A DNA stretch of 64,000 nt from contig JAGYKB010000009.1 in NCBI GenBank assembly GCA_018401885.1, positions 1-64,000 of the forward strand, in the 5' to 3' direction. The translations under genes were made by a program, and so were the position numbers. The notes beneath the pieces were generated by a model. It had not been told where the DNA came from and did no database searches. It saw nothing but the letters and a program-made list of their open reading frames with translations. How positions within the stretch are numbered: position 1 is the stretch's first letter; every line of letters starts with the position of its first letter. Below are positions 38,707 through 47,973 of this stretch, piece after piece. The stretch is from Gammaproteobacteria bacterium (GTDB lineage Bacteria; Pseudomonadota; Gammaproteobacteria; Pseudomonadales; Pseudohongiellaceae).

Positions 38707-39066
38707 ATGATAGAGCGACTCTCGCGAATTGCTAGCCATTTACACCGATTCCGGCTCTTGTTGCTGCTCGTCGCGCTGTGCGCATTGGGCGTTTTGGGTT
38801 GGCGCATCCCGCAGGTCGGTAGTCTCGAGCGAGACGGCCCAGCGATCGCAGGCTTGCTCGTTTTCTTTTGGGCCCTTCTCCTTTACGCTGTAGCCGCGCT
38901 GTTTCGTTCTGTTCCTGAGAAGACAGGGCTTGGAGACGGGCTCATTAGCTGGCTGGGCTCGCGTCTGAGGCGAGGCCTATTCTGGCTGCTCGGTCTGGCC
39001 CTCTGCATACTGGTGTTCGCCGTGGTGTTGCTCAGCTATCAGCTTGGACGTGTGATGACGCTATGA
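38707..39066 (+). CDS. Small hydrophobic membrane protein, unknown
   Basis: The 119-residue product has about three membrane segments (about 17-34, 45-66 and 92-115) linked by short basic loops, and no recognised domain. It is 54 bp upstream of the TRAP transporter genes on the same strand and could be cotranscribed, but nothing in the sequence shows it belongs to the transporter. Start ATG at 38707. Confidence 0.6.
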   Translation: MIERLSRIASHLHRFRLLLLLVALCALGVLGWRIPQVGSLERDGPAIAGLLVFFWALLLYAVAALFRSVPEKTGLGDGLISWLGSRLRRGLFWLLGLALCILVFAVVLLSYQLGRVMTL

Positions 39067-39120
39067 ATTTGCGTGCACTCGCCAATCCCCTCCACAACGT
39101 GCTTATGAGATACTAGGCAG

Positions 39121-39744
39121 ATGCCTAACAATCCGCCATCAATCGAAGATCAACCGTCTGCTGCACAAAGCTCAATTGCGAATAGCCGAGCATCGACGTT
39201 CGCTTACCGTTTAGCCGCCGCTATCGACAACGTTGCCGAGAGGCTCGGCCGCGCTGCGGCCTGGCTGAGTTTTGTGCTCGTGCTGGTGGTTGGCGTGATT
39301 GTAGTGCTGCGATACGGCTTTCAGCTTGGTTCGATTGCGCTGCAAGAATCTGTTATGTATATCAACGGCACGCTTTTCGTGCTCGGCGCAGGCTATACGC
39401 TCAAAGCGCAGGGGCATGTGCGCGTCGATGTGTTTTATTCTCGCTTTAGTGCCCGCGGCCGCGCTCTAGTCGACAGCCTCGGTGCGCTATTTTTCCTTCT
39501 CCCCTCAGCTTTTTTTATTGCCTGGATTAGTTGGGACTATGTTGCCGTGGCTTGGCGTATTCGCGAAGGCTCGCCCGAGGCGAGTGGATTGCCATTTGTG
39601 TATCTGCTTAAAACACTCATTATCGTGCTGCCTGTTCTGCTCGCAGTGCAGGGCGTGGCGGAACTCCTTAAATCTCTGAGCGCCTTTTTCACGTCGAACG
39701 AGTCTGCCCCTCAAGTTTCGAACGCGGCGGAGACGCATCTGTGA
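39121..39744 (+). CDS. dctQ: TRAP transporter small permease subunit
   Basis: DctQ-type proteins are the four-helix partner of DctM in tripartite ATP-independent periplasmic transporters. The 207-residue product has four membrane segments and the family pattern QESVMYINGTLFVLGAGYTLK and HVRVDVFYSR around residues 80-105. An N-terminal polar tail of about 25 residues precedes the first helix. Its stop overlaps the GTG start of dctM (GTGA), consistent with coupling. Confidence 0.9.
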   Translation: MPNNPPSIEDQPSAAQSSIANSRASTFAYRLAAAIDNVAERLGRAAAWLSFVLVLVVGVIVVLRYGFQLGSIALQESVMYINGTLFVLGAGYTLKAQGHVRVDVFYSRFSARGRALVDSLGALFFLLPSAFFIAWISWDYVAVAWRIREGSPEASGLPFVYLLKTLIIVLPVLLAVQGVAELLKSLSAFFTSNESAPQVSNAAETHL

Positions 39745-41132
39745 TTGAGCTTATCCCCCTGCTGTTTTTTGCGGCGATCTGCGGCGCGCTTATGCTTGGC
39801 TATCCCGTGGCGCTAACCCTTACTGGCGTCTCCTTGGGCTTTGCCGGTTTGGGCATGGCGTTAGGGGTTTTCGACGGGATATATCTCAACCTCATTCCGA
39901 GTCGGCTCTACGGCATCCTAACGAATCAAAACCTTCTCGCGGTGCCGCTGTTTGTGTTTATGGGCACAATGCTCGAGAAGAGCCGCGTGGCCGACGATCT
40001 GCTTCAAAACATGGCGATAGTGTTCGCTCGCTTACCCGGTGGGCTTGGTTTGTCGGTGGTATTAGTGGGCATGCTGCTCGCTGCCAGCACGGGCATCGTT
40101 GGTGCAACGGTTGTCACCATGGGCATACTCTCGCTGCCCACTATGCTCAAGGCGGGCTATAAACCAAGCCTTGCCGCGGGCACGCTGTGCGCGACCGGCA
40201 CTCTGGGTCAAATAATCCCGCCGTCGATTTGCCTCGTGTTGCTGGGTGAAGTCATCTCGAATGCCTACCAACAGTCGCAGCTAAACAGCGGCGTTTTCGC
40301 TCCAGATTTTGTGTCTATCGGAGACCTCTTCGCCGGGGCGATCATCCCGGGTTTGCTGCTGGTAACGAGTTACCTGGGCTATGTGTTAGTTACCGCCATA
40401 GCTCGACCGCAGGATGCGCCGCCGCTAGGTGAGAAAGACGTAGCTGCTTTGCGCAGCGACAACGCAAGCCTTGCGATCGCGCTTTTCAAAGGCCTCCTGC
40501 CACCTGTTTTTCTCATGGTCGCGGTGCTCGGCTCGATTCTTATGGGCGTCGCGACGCCGACCGAGGCGGCGAGTGTCGGTGCACTCGGTGCGCTGGTTCT
40601 TGCTCTTATTAAGCGGGCGCTGAGTATGAGAGTACTGCACGAGGTAAGCCTTGAAACGCTACGCGTGACCTCGATGGTTTATCTTATTTTGGTTGGTGCG
40701 GCGATATTCTCGTCGGTGTTTCGCGGCTTTGGTGGTGATGTGCTAATCGAAGAGGTCTTGCTCGCCCTTCCGGGCGGGGTGTTCTCGGCGATGCTCGTGG
40801 TCATGCTGCTGATTTTTCTGCTTGGTTTTATTCTCGACTTTATCGAAATCACGTTTATGGTCGTTCCCTTGGTGGGTCCGATATTGCTGAGCATGGGCCT
40901 CGATCCCATCTGGCTCGGTATCATGATCGCGGTCAACTTGCAGACGTCCTTCCTCACGCCGCCCTTCGGTTTTTCGCTTTTCTACCTGCGCAGTGTGGCG
41001 CCACCCGAGGTTCGTACACAGGATATTTACCGTGGAGTGATTCCCTTTGTGTTATTGCAGTTGGCACTGCTGTTATTGCTTGCGCTGCAGCCGGGAATCG
41101 TGACGTGGCTGCCTAACTTACTGAAGAGCTGA
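39741..41132 (+). CDS. dctM: TRAP transporter large permease subunit
   Basis: DctM carries the transport path, using an ion gradient to move a periplasmic solute, typically an organic acid. The 463-residue, about twelve-helix protein shows LAVPLFVFMGTMLEKS, GIVGATVVTMGILSLPTML, GTLGQIIPPSICLVLLG and the C-terminal PFGFSLFYLRSVAPP. It starts at a GTG overlapping the dctQ stop. The binding protein lies beyond a thioesterase on the opposite strand. Confidence 0.93.
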   Translation: MIELIPLLFFAAICGALMLGYPVALTLTGVSLGFAGLGMALGVFDGIYLNLIPSRLYGILTNQNLLAVPLFVFMGTMLEKSRVADDLLQNMAIVFARLPGGLGLSVVLVGMLLAASTGIVGATVVTMGILSLPTMLKAGYKPSLAAGTLCATGTLGQIIPPSICLVLLGEVISNAYQQSQLNSGVFAPDFVSIGDLFAGAIIPGLLLVTSYLGYVLVTAIARPQDAPPLGEKDVAALRSDNASLAIALFKGLLPPVFLMVAVLGSILMGVATPTEAASVGALGALVLALIKRALSMRVLHEVSLETLRVTSMVYLILVGAAIFSSVFRGFGGDVLIEEVLLALPGGVFSAMLVVMLLIFLLGFILDFIEITFMVVPLVGPILLSMGLDPIWLGIMIAVNLQTSFLTPPFGFSLFYLRSVAPPEVRTQDIYRGVIPFVLLQLALLLLLALQPGIVTWLPNLLKS

Positions 41133-41175
41133 CACACCGCTAGAAAAACCAGAGTCAGCTCATGTGCAGCTCTCA

Positions 41176-41240
41176 CTTAGCTCTTAAACTTAGCTCTCAA
41201 ACTTAGCTCTCAAACTTAGCTCTTAAACTTAACTCTCAAA
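41176..41240. repeat. 13-bp tandem repeats downstream of dctM
   Basis: Five consecutive 13-mers: CTTAGCTCTTAAA, CTTAGCTCTCAAA, CTTAGCTCTCAAA, CTTAGCTCTTAAA, CTTAACTCTCAAA. They lie in the 180-bp gap between dctM and the thioesterase gene and encode nothing evident. Confidence 0.8.
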
Positions 41241-41312
41241 CACCCTTACACAGCACTCTCACAAAAACTTACACAGCTCTAACGCAACTAGAATTTAAGT
41301 AGGACAAACAGC

Positions 41313-41720
41313 ATGACCGACAACGCAGTAATCGATTCGGCAGAGCCTCAGGGCACACTAGCGCTTCAGACTTTTTCGATGCCCAAAGACACCAACGCCA
41401 ACGGCGATATTTTCGGAGGCTGGCTCGTTTCGCAGATGGATATTGCGGCAGGCATAAGCAGCAAGCGCGAATGCCAAGGCCGCTCTGTCACCGTCGCAAT
41501 CAAAGAAGTTAATTTTATAAAACCGGTGGGCGTGGGTGACGTCGTAAGCTGTTACACACAGGTTGTGCGCCGTGGCCGCACATCGCTAGATATTGCGGTA
41601 GAGGTGTGGACCACGCCGTTCGACTTAACCAAAGGTGTAAGCAAGGTCGGCGATGGCCTGTTTGTTTTCGTTGCTATCGATGACGACGGCAAGCCGCGGG
41701 AGCTGCCGCCTCAGGTCTGA
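41313..41720 (+). CDS. yciA: Acyl-CoA thioesterase, YciA-like
   Basis: The 135-residue hot-dog-fold enzyme hydrolyses acyl-CoA. It matches YciA: the MPKDTNANGDIFGGWLVSQMDIA segment with the catalytic Asp/Gly region (about 24-46), KPVGVGDVV and GKPRELPPQ at the C-terminus. Length is typical. It sits between dctM and the convergent dctP, so its position may be incidental, or it may serve metabolism of the imported acid. Confidence 0.9.
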   Translation: MTDNAVIDSAEPQGTLALQTFSMPKDTNANGDIFGGWLVSQMDIAAGISSKRECQGRSVTVAIKEVNFIKPVGVGDVVSCYTQVVRRGRTSLDIAVEVWTTPFDLTKGVSKVGDGLFVFVAIDDDGKPRELPPQV

Positions 41721-41726
41721 ATTTGG

Positions 41727-42845
41727 CTAGTCTTGATCGCGCCTTGCATCGATATACGCCTCTTCAGAAATGGCGTGATAGTTTTCGACGCCGCGCTGAA
41801 AAGACGAATAAGACTCGTAAATTCTGCGGGTAGTCTCATCGGTGTCGGCGAGTTCTGCGACGACTTCAGCCGACAGGCGGCGAAACTCATCGAGCACGTC
41901 TTTGGGCAGTTCGCGTAGCTGCACGCCATGCTCGTTTATTAAGGTTTGCAGCGCCTTGTTGTTGAGAGCGGTGTACTCGTCATAAAGCTTTTGATTCATT
42001 ACTTCGGCTGCGTTGAGTACGATTGCGCGAAGATCATTGGGCAGGGCGTCCAGCTTCTCTTTGTTAAAGACCAGCTCGATCGTCGAGCCTGGTTCATGCC
42101 ATCCAGGGTAATAGTAATAGCTTGCTATCGTGTGATAACCCGCCGACAGGTCGTTATACGGGCCAACAAATTCGGTCGCATCGAGCGCACCGGTTTGCAT
42201 AGCAGTAAATACGTCGCTCACCTGCATTGTCACGGGCAGGCCGCCCGCGCGGCTGAACACCTCGCCCCCGAGACCGGGGATGCGCATCTTGAGTCCCTTA
42301 ATATCCTCTAGCGAATTTATCTCTTTGTTAAACCAGCCAAACATTTGAGTGCCGGAGTTACCGCCGCGCGTAGGGTATAAATTAAACGGCTCGTAAATCT
42401 CGCGCCACAGCTCCTTACCGCCGCCGTAGTCGAGCCACGCATTCATCTCGACGCCGGTTAGCCCGAACGGGATAGTCGAGAAAAAGGGCGTGCCGGCGAT
42501 TTTGCCCTGCCAGTAATAGGCGCCCGAGTGACCGATTTCGGCAACGCCCGATGACACGGCGTCGAAAACCTCTAAACCGCCGACGAGCTCGTTTGCACCG
42601 AACACACGGATTTTCATGCGGCCGCCGCTCATCTCGTCGACTATTTTGGCGAAGAATTCGGGCGTCGTGCCAAGGGCCGGTAGGTTTTTAGGCCAAGAAG
42701 TAATTAACTTCCATTGGTAAGTTTGCTGTGGCGCTGTGCCGGCTGCCGCAGCAGAGTTAACAGAGGTGGGCTCATTGCCACAGCTCGATAGGAGGAGACA
42801 GAGAGCGGCCGCCGCCAGCGAACGATGTGAGAAACCTAAACGCAT
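41727..42845 (-). CDS. dctP: TRAP transporter substrate-binding protein (lipoprotein)
   Basis: This is the periplasmic receptor of a TRAP transporter. I start at the ATG at 42845: the resulting MRLGFSHRSL... signal ends in a lipobox LSSC, so it is probably a lipoprotein of 372 residues; a TTG at 42881 would spoil the signal. Mature sequence has WKLITSWPKNLPALGTTPE, MRIPGLGGEVFSRAGG and ALDATEFVGPYNDL, closest to the TakP/2-oxoacid or mannitol-type branch; the ligand is not certain. It converges on the thioesterase. Confidence 0.88.
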   Translation of the reverse strand: MRLGFSHRSLAAAALCLLLSSCGNEPTSVNSAAAAGTAPQQTYQWKLITSWPKNLPALGTTPEFFAKIVDEMSGGRMKIRVFGANELVGGLEVFDAVSSGVAEIGHSGAYYWQGKIAGTPFFSTIPFGLTGVEMNAWLDYGGGKELWREIYEPFNLYPTRGGNSGTQMFGWFNKEINSLEDIKGLKMRIPGLGGEVFSRAGGLPVTMQVSDVFTAMQTGALDATEFVGPYNDLSAGYHTIASYYYYPGWHEPGSTIELVFNKEKLDALPNDLRAIVLNAAEVMNQKLYDEYTALNNKALQTLINEHGVQLRELPKDVLDEFRRLSAEVVAELADTDETTRRIYESYSSFQRGVENYHAISEEAYIDARRDQD

Positions 42846-42946
42846 TGAAACAGTCCGATGTGAGTTCGAAAGAGCGCCCAAGTTACACTATTTGGCGAAA
42901 TCGTAAAGGCGCAATTGAAGTAAGCCTAGAGCTCGCGGCAAGGGTA

Positions 42947-45157
42947 TTAAGCAAGCACCTCGAGTTTCGCATAGGAGAGCACCAACCATTTGCTGCCCGC
43001 CGAATCGAAGTTGACCTGCACTCGCGCACTTGTGCCCTGCCCCTCATAGTTCAGCACCACACCCTCGCCGAACTTGCCATGGATGACGCGCTGGCCCAGG
43101 GAAAGGCTTGTTTGTGGCACTTCGACGCTGCCGTCGAGATTACCGCTTGGGTTAGTGCGACCGAGGTGCGCGCCGCCAATTGATGGTCGACTAATGGCTG
43201 ACTTAAGGCGAACCTCTTCGATTAGCGATTTGGGAATTTCACGCACGAAACGTGAGGGGCGGCACAGGTTAATCTCACCGTGAAGCCTGCGGGACTCAGC
43301 ATGGCTCAGATAGAGTTTATGTTTGGCGCGGGTAATACCGACGTAGGCAAGCCTGCGTTCTTCTTCGAGTCCGGACAGGTCGTCCATCGACATCTTGTGC
43401 GGGAACAGTCCCTCTTCCATGCCCACTAAGAAGACTAGATCGAACTCTAAGCCTTTCGCAGAATGAAGAGTCATGAGTTGCACTGCGTCTTCGTCAGCGG
43501 CGGCCTGACCCTCGCCGGCGTCGAGGGCAGCTTGGTCTAAAAAGGCGGCGAGAAACGCTGTGGAGGTGCTATCGAACTCTTCGTCGGCGTCGGTTACGTC
43601 GAAATTACCCGCGGCGTTGACCAACTCCTCGAGGTTTTCGATGCGCGCACGTGCTTTTTCTCCACCTTCTTTTTCGTGGTGTGGTATCAGCCCCGTTGTT
43701 TTTATAATCAGATCGGCTTTGGCGTGCAGCTCGAGATCGCGGCAGCGCTCGTCGAGTCCATCGATAAGTTCGAGGAAGGCAAGCATAGAGTTTGATGCGC
43801 GCGAAGTAAGTAAAGACTCATTAACCGATGCCACAGAGGCTTCCCAGAGCGAGCAGTTGCGGTCCCGCGCTACCTGACGCACGAGCTCGAGTGTGCGCCC
43901 ACCAATGCCGCGCGTAGGCACATTGATGATGCGTTCTACTGCCGTGTCGTCGAAGCGATTGGTGATGAGGCGTAAATAGGCGAGCGCATTCTTGATTTCG
44001 AGACGCTCGTAAAAGCGCTGACCGCCATAAATACGATAAGGCATACCGACGCGCAGCAACGCCTCTTCGAGTTCACGCGACTGCGCGTTAGAGCGATACA
44101 ACACGGCTGAATCGACACGGCGATTGCCGCCATTGAACCAATCTTGCAGTCGATCGACAACGAAGCGTGCCTCGTCCTGTTCGTTAAACGCCTCGTACAA
44201 GCTTATTGGCTCGCCTGCCACTCCCTCGGTCCAGAGCTGTTTGCCTAGCCGGCCGGCGTTATTGGTGATTAGGCTGTTGGCGGCGTCGAGTATGTTCTTA
44301 GTCGAGCGATAGTTCTGCTCGAGTTTGACGAGCTGGGCACCGGGGAAGTCGCTGCTGAATTGCTGAATGTTCTCGATTTTGGCGCCGCGCCACCCGTAAA
44401 TCGACTGATCATCGTCGCCTACTACCATCAGATTACTGCCGCGACCGGCAAGCACTCGCAGCCACGCGTACTGTATCGAGTTGGTGTCCTGAAACTCATC
44501 AACCAGAATATGCGCGAAACGCCGCTGATAGTGATCGAGTATCTGCGGATTCTTCAGCCACAGCTCGTGGGAGCGAAGCAGAATCTCGCCGAAGTCGATC
44601 ATGCCACCGCGGTCGCAGGCGATCTCATAGGCGCGGTAAATGCGCAACATGGTTTTGGTGTAGTCGTCGCCGAAGTCGTCGATGTTGTTTGCACGCAGGC
44701 CTTCGTCTTTCTGGCCGTTGATATACCACTGACACTGTTTGGCGGGCCAGCGCTCTTCGTCGATCTGCAGTTCGCGATTGATGCGTTTGATGAGACGCAA
44801 CTGATCGTCACTATCGAGGATCTGAAAGTCCTGGATCAGCCCGGCCTCTTCCCAGTGCGTACGCAGCAATCGGTGAGCAAGTCCGTGAAACGTGCCTACC
44901 CACATGCCGCCGAAAGATTGCCCCATGAGGGATTCGATGCGGTGCCGCATTTCGCGTGCCGCTTTATTGGTGAAAGTTACGGCGAGAATCGAAAAGGGCG
45001 ACACCTGCTCGGCCTCCAACAGCCAGGCGATGCGATGCACGAGCACGCGCGTCTTGCCGCTGCCGGCGCCGGCGAGCACGAGAAGGTGTTGGCTGGGGTT
45101 GGCAACGGCGTGGCGTTGTTCGTCGTTTAGCGAGTCGAGTATATGCGAGACATCCAT
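42947..45157 (-). CDS. uvrD: DNA helicase II UvrD
   Basis: UvrD is a superfamily 1 3'-5' helicase in mismatch and excision repair. The 736-residue product starts MDVSHILDSLNDEQRHAVA and has Walker A LAGAGSGKTRVL, VDEFQDTN (Walker B), GDDDQSIYGWRGA, QNYRST and TLHSAKGLEFD, with a Tudor-like C-terminus. Length compares with 720 in E. coli. It is monocistronic, divergent from gcdH. Confidence 0.97.
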   Translation of the reverse strand: MDVSHILDSLNDEQRHAVANPSQHLLVLAGAGSGKTRVLVHRIAWLLEAEQVSPFSILAVTFTNKAAREMRHRIESLMGQSFGGMWVGTFHGLAHRLLRTHWEEAGLIQDFQILDSDDQLRLIKRINRELQIDEERWPAKQCQWYINGQKDEGLRANNIDDFGDDYTKTMLRIYRAYEIACDRGGMIDFGEILLRSHELWLKNPQILDHYQRRFAHILVDEFQDTNSIQYAWLRVLAGRGSNLMVVGDDDQSIYGWRGAKIENIQQFSSDFPGAQLVKLEQNYRSTKNILDAANSLITNNAGRLGKQLWTEGVAGEPISLYEAFNEQDEARFVVDRLQDWFNGGNRRVDSAVLYRSNAQSRELEEALLRVGMPYRIYGGQRFYERLEIKNALAYLRLITNRFDDTAVERIINVPTRGIGGRTLELVRQVARDRNCSLWEASVASVNESLLTSRASNSMLAFLELIDGLDERCRDLELHAKADLIIKTTGLIPHHEKEGGEKARARIENLEELVNAAGNFDVTDADEEFDSTSTAFLAAFLDQAALDAGEGQAAADEDAVQLMTLHSAKGLEFDLVFLVGMEEGLFPHKMSMDDLSGLEEERRLAYVGITRAKHKLYLSHAESRRLHGEINLCRPSRFVREIPKSLIEEVRLKSAISRPSIGGAHLGRTNPSGNLDGSVEVPQTSLSLGQRVIHGKFGEGVVLNYEGQGTSARVQVNFDSAGSKWLVLSYAKLEVLA

Positions 45158-45371
45158 CGACGCATTTTACGTGCTGTTGAATAAGCATTACTAGCGCGGC
45201 GTGGATTTGCGGCCAAATTAGCGCCGCCGCGCCCACAAAATGACAACGACTTGCTAATCCCATAGCGATCCTTTTTAGGGATATTGAGCGTAGTTTGCTA
45301 GAATCACGCCACTTATACCTAGCGGCGCTTCCAGCGCCCGCCATACCGCACTACCGATTTAGGAGAAGACT

Positions 45372-46565
45372 ATGTCTGTTCGCTCGGACAACGCGCAATT
45401 CGATTGGAAAGATCCGTTCCTTATGGAGTCACAGCTCAGCGAAGAGGAGCGTCTGGTGCGCGATACGGCGCGCCAATATGCGCAAGAAAAATTATTACCG
45501 CGCGTGCGCGATGCCTACCGCAATGAGCAGACTGATCCCGAAATCTTCCGCGAAATGGGTGCACTCGGTCTTCTCGGTTCAACAATCGAAGGCTATGGCT
45601 GCGCCGGCGTTAATTACGTCTGCTACGGCCTCGCCGCAAAAGAAATCGAAGCGGTCGATTCGGGTTATCGCTCGATGATGAGCGTGCAGTCAAGCCTCGT
45701 GATGCACCCTATCAACGAGTTCGGCAGCGAAGAACAGAAGCAGAAATACCTTCCGAAACTCGCCACAGGTGAATACATCGGTTGCTTCGGCCTCACCGAG
45801 CCAGACCATGGTTCTGACCCGAGCAGCATGGTGACGCGCGCACGCACCGTCGATGGCGGCTTTAGCCTAACCGGTGCGAAGAACTGGATTAGTAACTCTC
45901 CCTTCGCCGATGTGTTTATCGTTTGGGCTAAAGATGACGATGGCGTTATCGGTGGCTATATCCTCGAAAAAGGCATGAAAGGCTTAAGCGCGCCTAAGAT
46001 CGAAGGCAAGCTTGCACTGCGCGCCTCGGTAACCGGTGAGATAGTCATGGACGAGGTCTTTGTTCCGGCGGAGAACAAACTGCCCAAGGCGCGCGGACTC
46101 AACGGGCCATTTAGCTGTCTCAACTCTGCCCGTTTAGGCATTGCTTGGGGCGCACTCGGCGCGGGAGAAACATGCTGGCATGCTGCCCTCCAATACACCC
46201 TAGACCGCAAGCAGTTCGGTCGACCACTTGCAGCCAATCAGCTCATTCAGAAAAAACTCGCGGTTATGCAAACAGAGCTTTCGCTCGCCTTGCAGGGCTG
46301 TCTTCAAGCGTGTCGCCTCAAAGACCAAGGTAAACTTGCCGTGCCGCTTATCTCGCTACTAAAGCGAAACTCCTGCGAGAAGGCGCTAGCCGCAGCGCGC
46401 GACGCCCGTGACATGCTCGGCGGCAACGGTATCTCGGACGAGTACCCAGTGATGCGCCACATGCAAAATCTCGAAGTCGTAAACACCTACGAAGGCACGT
46501 CAGACATTCACGCGCTGATCCTCGGACGTGCGCAAACAGGCATTCAGGCTTTCACTGGCGCCTAG
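45372..46565 (+). CDS. gcdH: Glutaryl-CoA dehydrogenase (acyl-CoA dehydrogenase family)
   Basis: GcdH oxidises and decarboxylates glutaryl-CoA to crotonyl-CoA in lysine/tryptophan breakdown, passing electrons to ETF. The 397-residue FAD enzyme has [40 protein letters not shown] and the catalytic glutamate in [16 protein letters not shown]. These match GcdH rather than short-chain dehydrogenases. AGGAG is 6 nt upstream of the ATG. No CoA-transferase regulator neighbours are present. Confidence 0.9.
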   Translation: MSVRSDNAQFDWKDPFLMESQLSEEERLVRDTARQYAQEKLLPRVRDAYRNEQTDPEIFREMGALGLLGSTIEGYGCAGVNYVCYGLAAKEIEAVDSGYRSMMSVQSSLVMHPINEFGSEEQKQKYLPKLATGEYIGCFGLTEPDHGSDPSSMVTRARTVDGGFSLTGAKNWISNSPFADVFIVWAKDDDGVIGGYILEKGMKGLSAPKIEGKLALRASVTGEIVMDEVFVPAENKLPKARGLNGPFSCLNSARLGIAWGALGAGETCWHAALQYTLDRKQFGRPLAANQLIQKKLAVMQTELSLALQGCLQACRLKDQGKLAVPLISLLKRNSCEKALAAARDARDMLGGNGISDEYPVMRHMQNLEVVNTYEGTSDIHALILGRAQTGIQAFTGA

Positions 46566-46573
46566 AACAAACA

Positions 46574-46603
46574 GAGGAGGGAAAAGGCCTCTTTTCCCTC
46601 CTC
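46574..46603. terminator. Perfect hairpin between convergent gcdH and ubiA
   Basis: Arms GAGGAGGGAAAAG (46574-46586) and CTTTTCCCTCCTC (46591-46603) form a perfect 13-bp stem with a GCCT loop. It overlaps the ubiA stop codon and follows gcdH by 9 bp. Each strand has only four Ts within the stem, so it is an atypical, probably bidirectional terminator. Confidence 0.7.
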
Positions 46604-47483
46604 AGATCCCAAATACCACGCCTGCGAAAACCGCCACTCCTACCCAGTTATTGTGTAAGAACGCCTTAAAACAGGGCTCTGGCAGGCGGTCTCGTATTAG
46701 ATATTGATGGTACGCAAAGAGCAGCCCCGCAACGATGACGCCGAGATAGTATCCGGCGCCGAGCTCGAACTGCGCGCCTGCCAACCACCAGGCAATAAGA
46801 ACCAACCCCTGTAGCACACCGATCATCGTGCGATCGGCGTCGCCAAACAGAATCGCAGTAGACTTCACGCCAATCTTCAAATCGTATTCTCTATCAACCA
46901 TCGCGTACTGGGTGTCGTAGGCAACAGTCCATAGGCAGTTGGCGATAAACAGAAGATAAGCCGCGGGCGGTATCTGCGTTCCCACCGCGGTAAACGCCAT
47001 TAGAATCCCCCAAGAATACGCGATGCCAAGAACGAGCTGAGGCAGATTTGTGATGCGCTTCATAAACGGATAGAGCGCAACCAAAGCAACCGCGCCAAAT
47101 GACAACAAAATCGTCTCACGATTCATGAAGAGCACAAGAACAAACCCGATCAGTGAAAGCACGACGAAGGCGACGATCGCATCGCGTCGTGTAAGCTCAC
47201 CAGTCGCCAGCGGCCGCGTTTGCGTGCGCGCGACGTTGCCGTCGATTCTCGCATCGGCAAAATCGTTTATGCAGCAGCCCGCAGAGCGCATTACCACGGT
47301 GCCGAGTGAAAAGATGAGAAGCAGATCAAATCGCGGAAAGCCGCCGCTTGCTATCCAAAGCGCGCCGAGGGTCGGCCATAACAGGAGAAAAATTCCAATC
47401 GGGCGATCTACGCGCATGAGCTTTAGATAAGCGGTCAACACCCTCTGTTTACTCGGCTTATCGCGCTGCGTTTGTTGCTGCAT
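46602..47483 (-). CDS. ubiA: 4-hydroxybenzoate octaprenyltransferase UbiA
   Basis: UbiA prenylates 4-hydroxybenzoate in ubiquinone synthesis at the inner membrane. The motif [20 protein letters not shown] (first Asp-rich site) and [18 protein letters not shown] (second) are clear, with about eight to nine membrane helices. I use the ATG at 47483 (293 residues); the frame is open upstream to a TTG at 47528, which gives 308. No ubiC (chorismate lyase) is next to it. Confidence 0.95.
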   Translation of the reverse strand: MQQQTQRDKPSKQRVLTAYLKLMRVDRPIGIFLLLWPTLGALWIASGGFPRFDLLLIFSLGTVVMRSAGCCINDFADARIDGNVARTQTRPLATGELTRRDAIVAFVVLSLIGFVLVLFMNRETILLSFGAVALVALYPFMKRITNLPQLVLGIAYSWGILMAFTAVGTQIPPAAYLLFIANCLWTVAYDTQYAMVDREYDLKIGVKSTAILFGDADRTMIGVLQGLVLIAWWLAGAQFELGAGYYLGVIVAGLLFAYHQYLIRDRLPEPCFKAFLHNNWVGVAVFAGVVFGI

Positions 47484-47553
47484 TTTTAAAATCACGTCGC
47501 TAGTTGAAGCGAGAGTATAAGCCGTCAAGCTTCACATGTAACGACTGACCAGG

Positions 47554-47886
47554 TTATGCGCGATCGCCGATAAGAATAGTGCGTGCATCAGCGCCCTTGG
47601 CGCAAAGGAGGGACAGGTAGAGCGTCAAAAACAATGCGCCGCCAAAAAAGGCTAACACCGCAAGTCCGAGACCTTTAGTAGAGAATGCATGTCGCCATGC
47701 CACCCACAGCGCACTGAACGAAAGCATCATCATAAAATCTAAATTGAACTGGCCAGGCCAGGCGACCGCAGCCATATCGCCGAAGAAAACAGCGAATAGG
47801 TTGATCCCATAGTCAGCAATAACCACAAGCGTATAGCCGCTTAAAATAATGAGCATTGCGAGTAGGTAAAATCTAAACAGGGCCAT
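47554..47886 (-). CDS. Hypothetical small membrane protein
   Basis: The chosen ATG (GAGGA 8 nt upstream) gives 110 residues starting MALFRFYLLAMLII with about three membrane segments (about 5-25, 45-62 and 75-97); an upstream ATG at 47922 would add 12 polar residues. No family is recognised. It lies between recG and ubiA on the same strand, separated by gaps of tens of bases. Probably real because of its ribosome-binding site and clean hydrophobic profile. Confidence 0.65.
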   Translation of the reverse strand: MALFRFYLLAMLIILSGYTLVVIADYGINLFAVFFGDMAAVAWPGQFNLDFMMMLSFSALWVAWRHAFSTKGLGLAVLAFFGGALFLTLYLSLLCAKGADARTILIGDRA

Positions 47887-47973
47887 TGTGTCATTCCTCT
47901 TGCTATTGTGACTGTCTGTCAATTGCTATCGGCGTAAGCAAAAACCACCTGAACGAGGTCGGCTTATCCTAAT

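Noticed and set aside
44360-45130. 256-codon plus-strand frame inside uvrD
   Set aside because: It is antisense to the strongly conserved helicase motifs; shadow frame.
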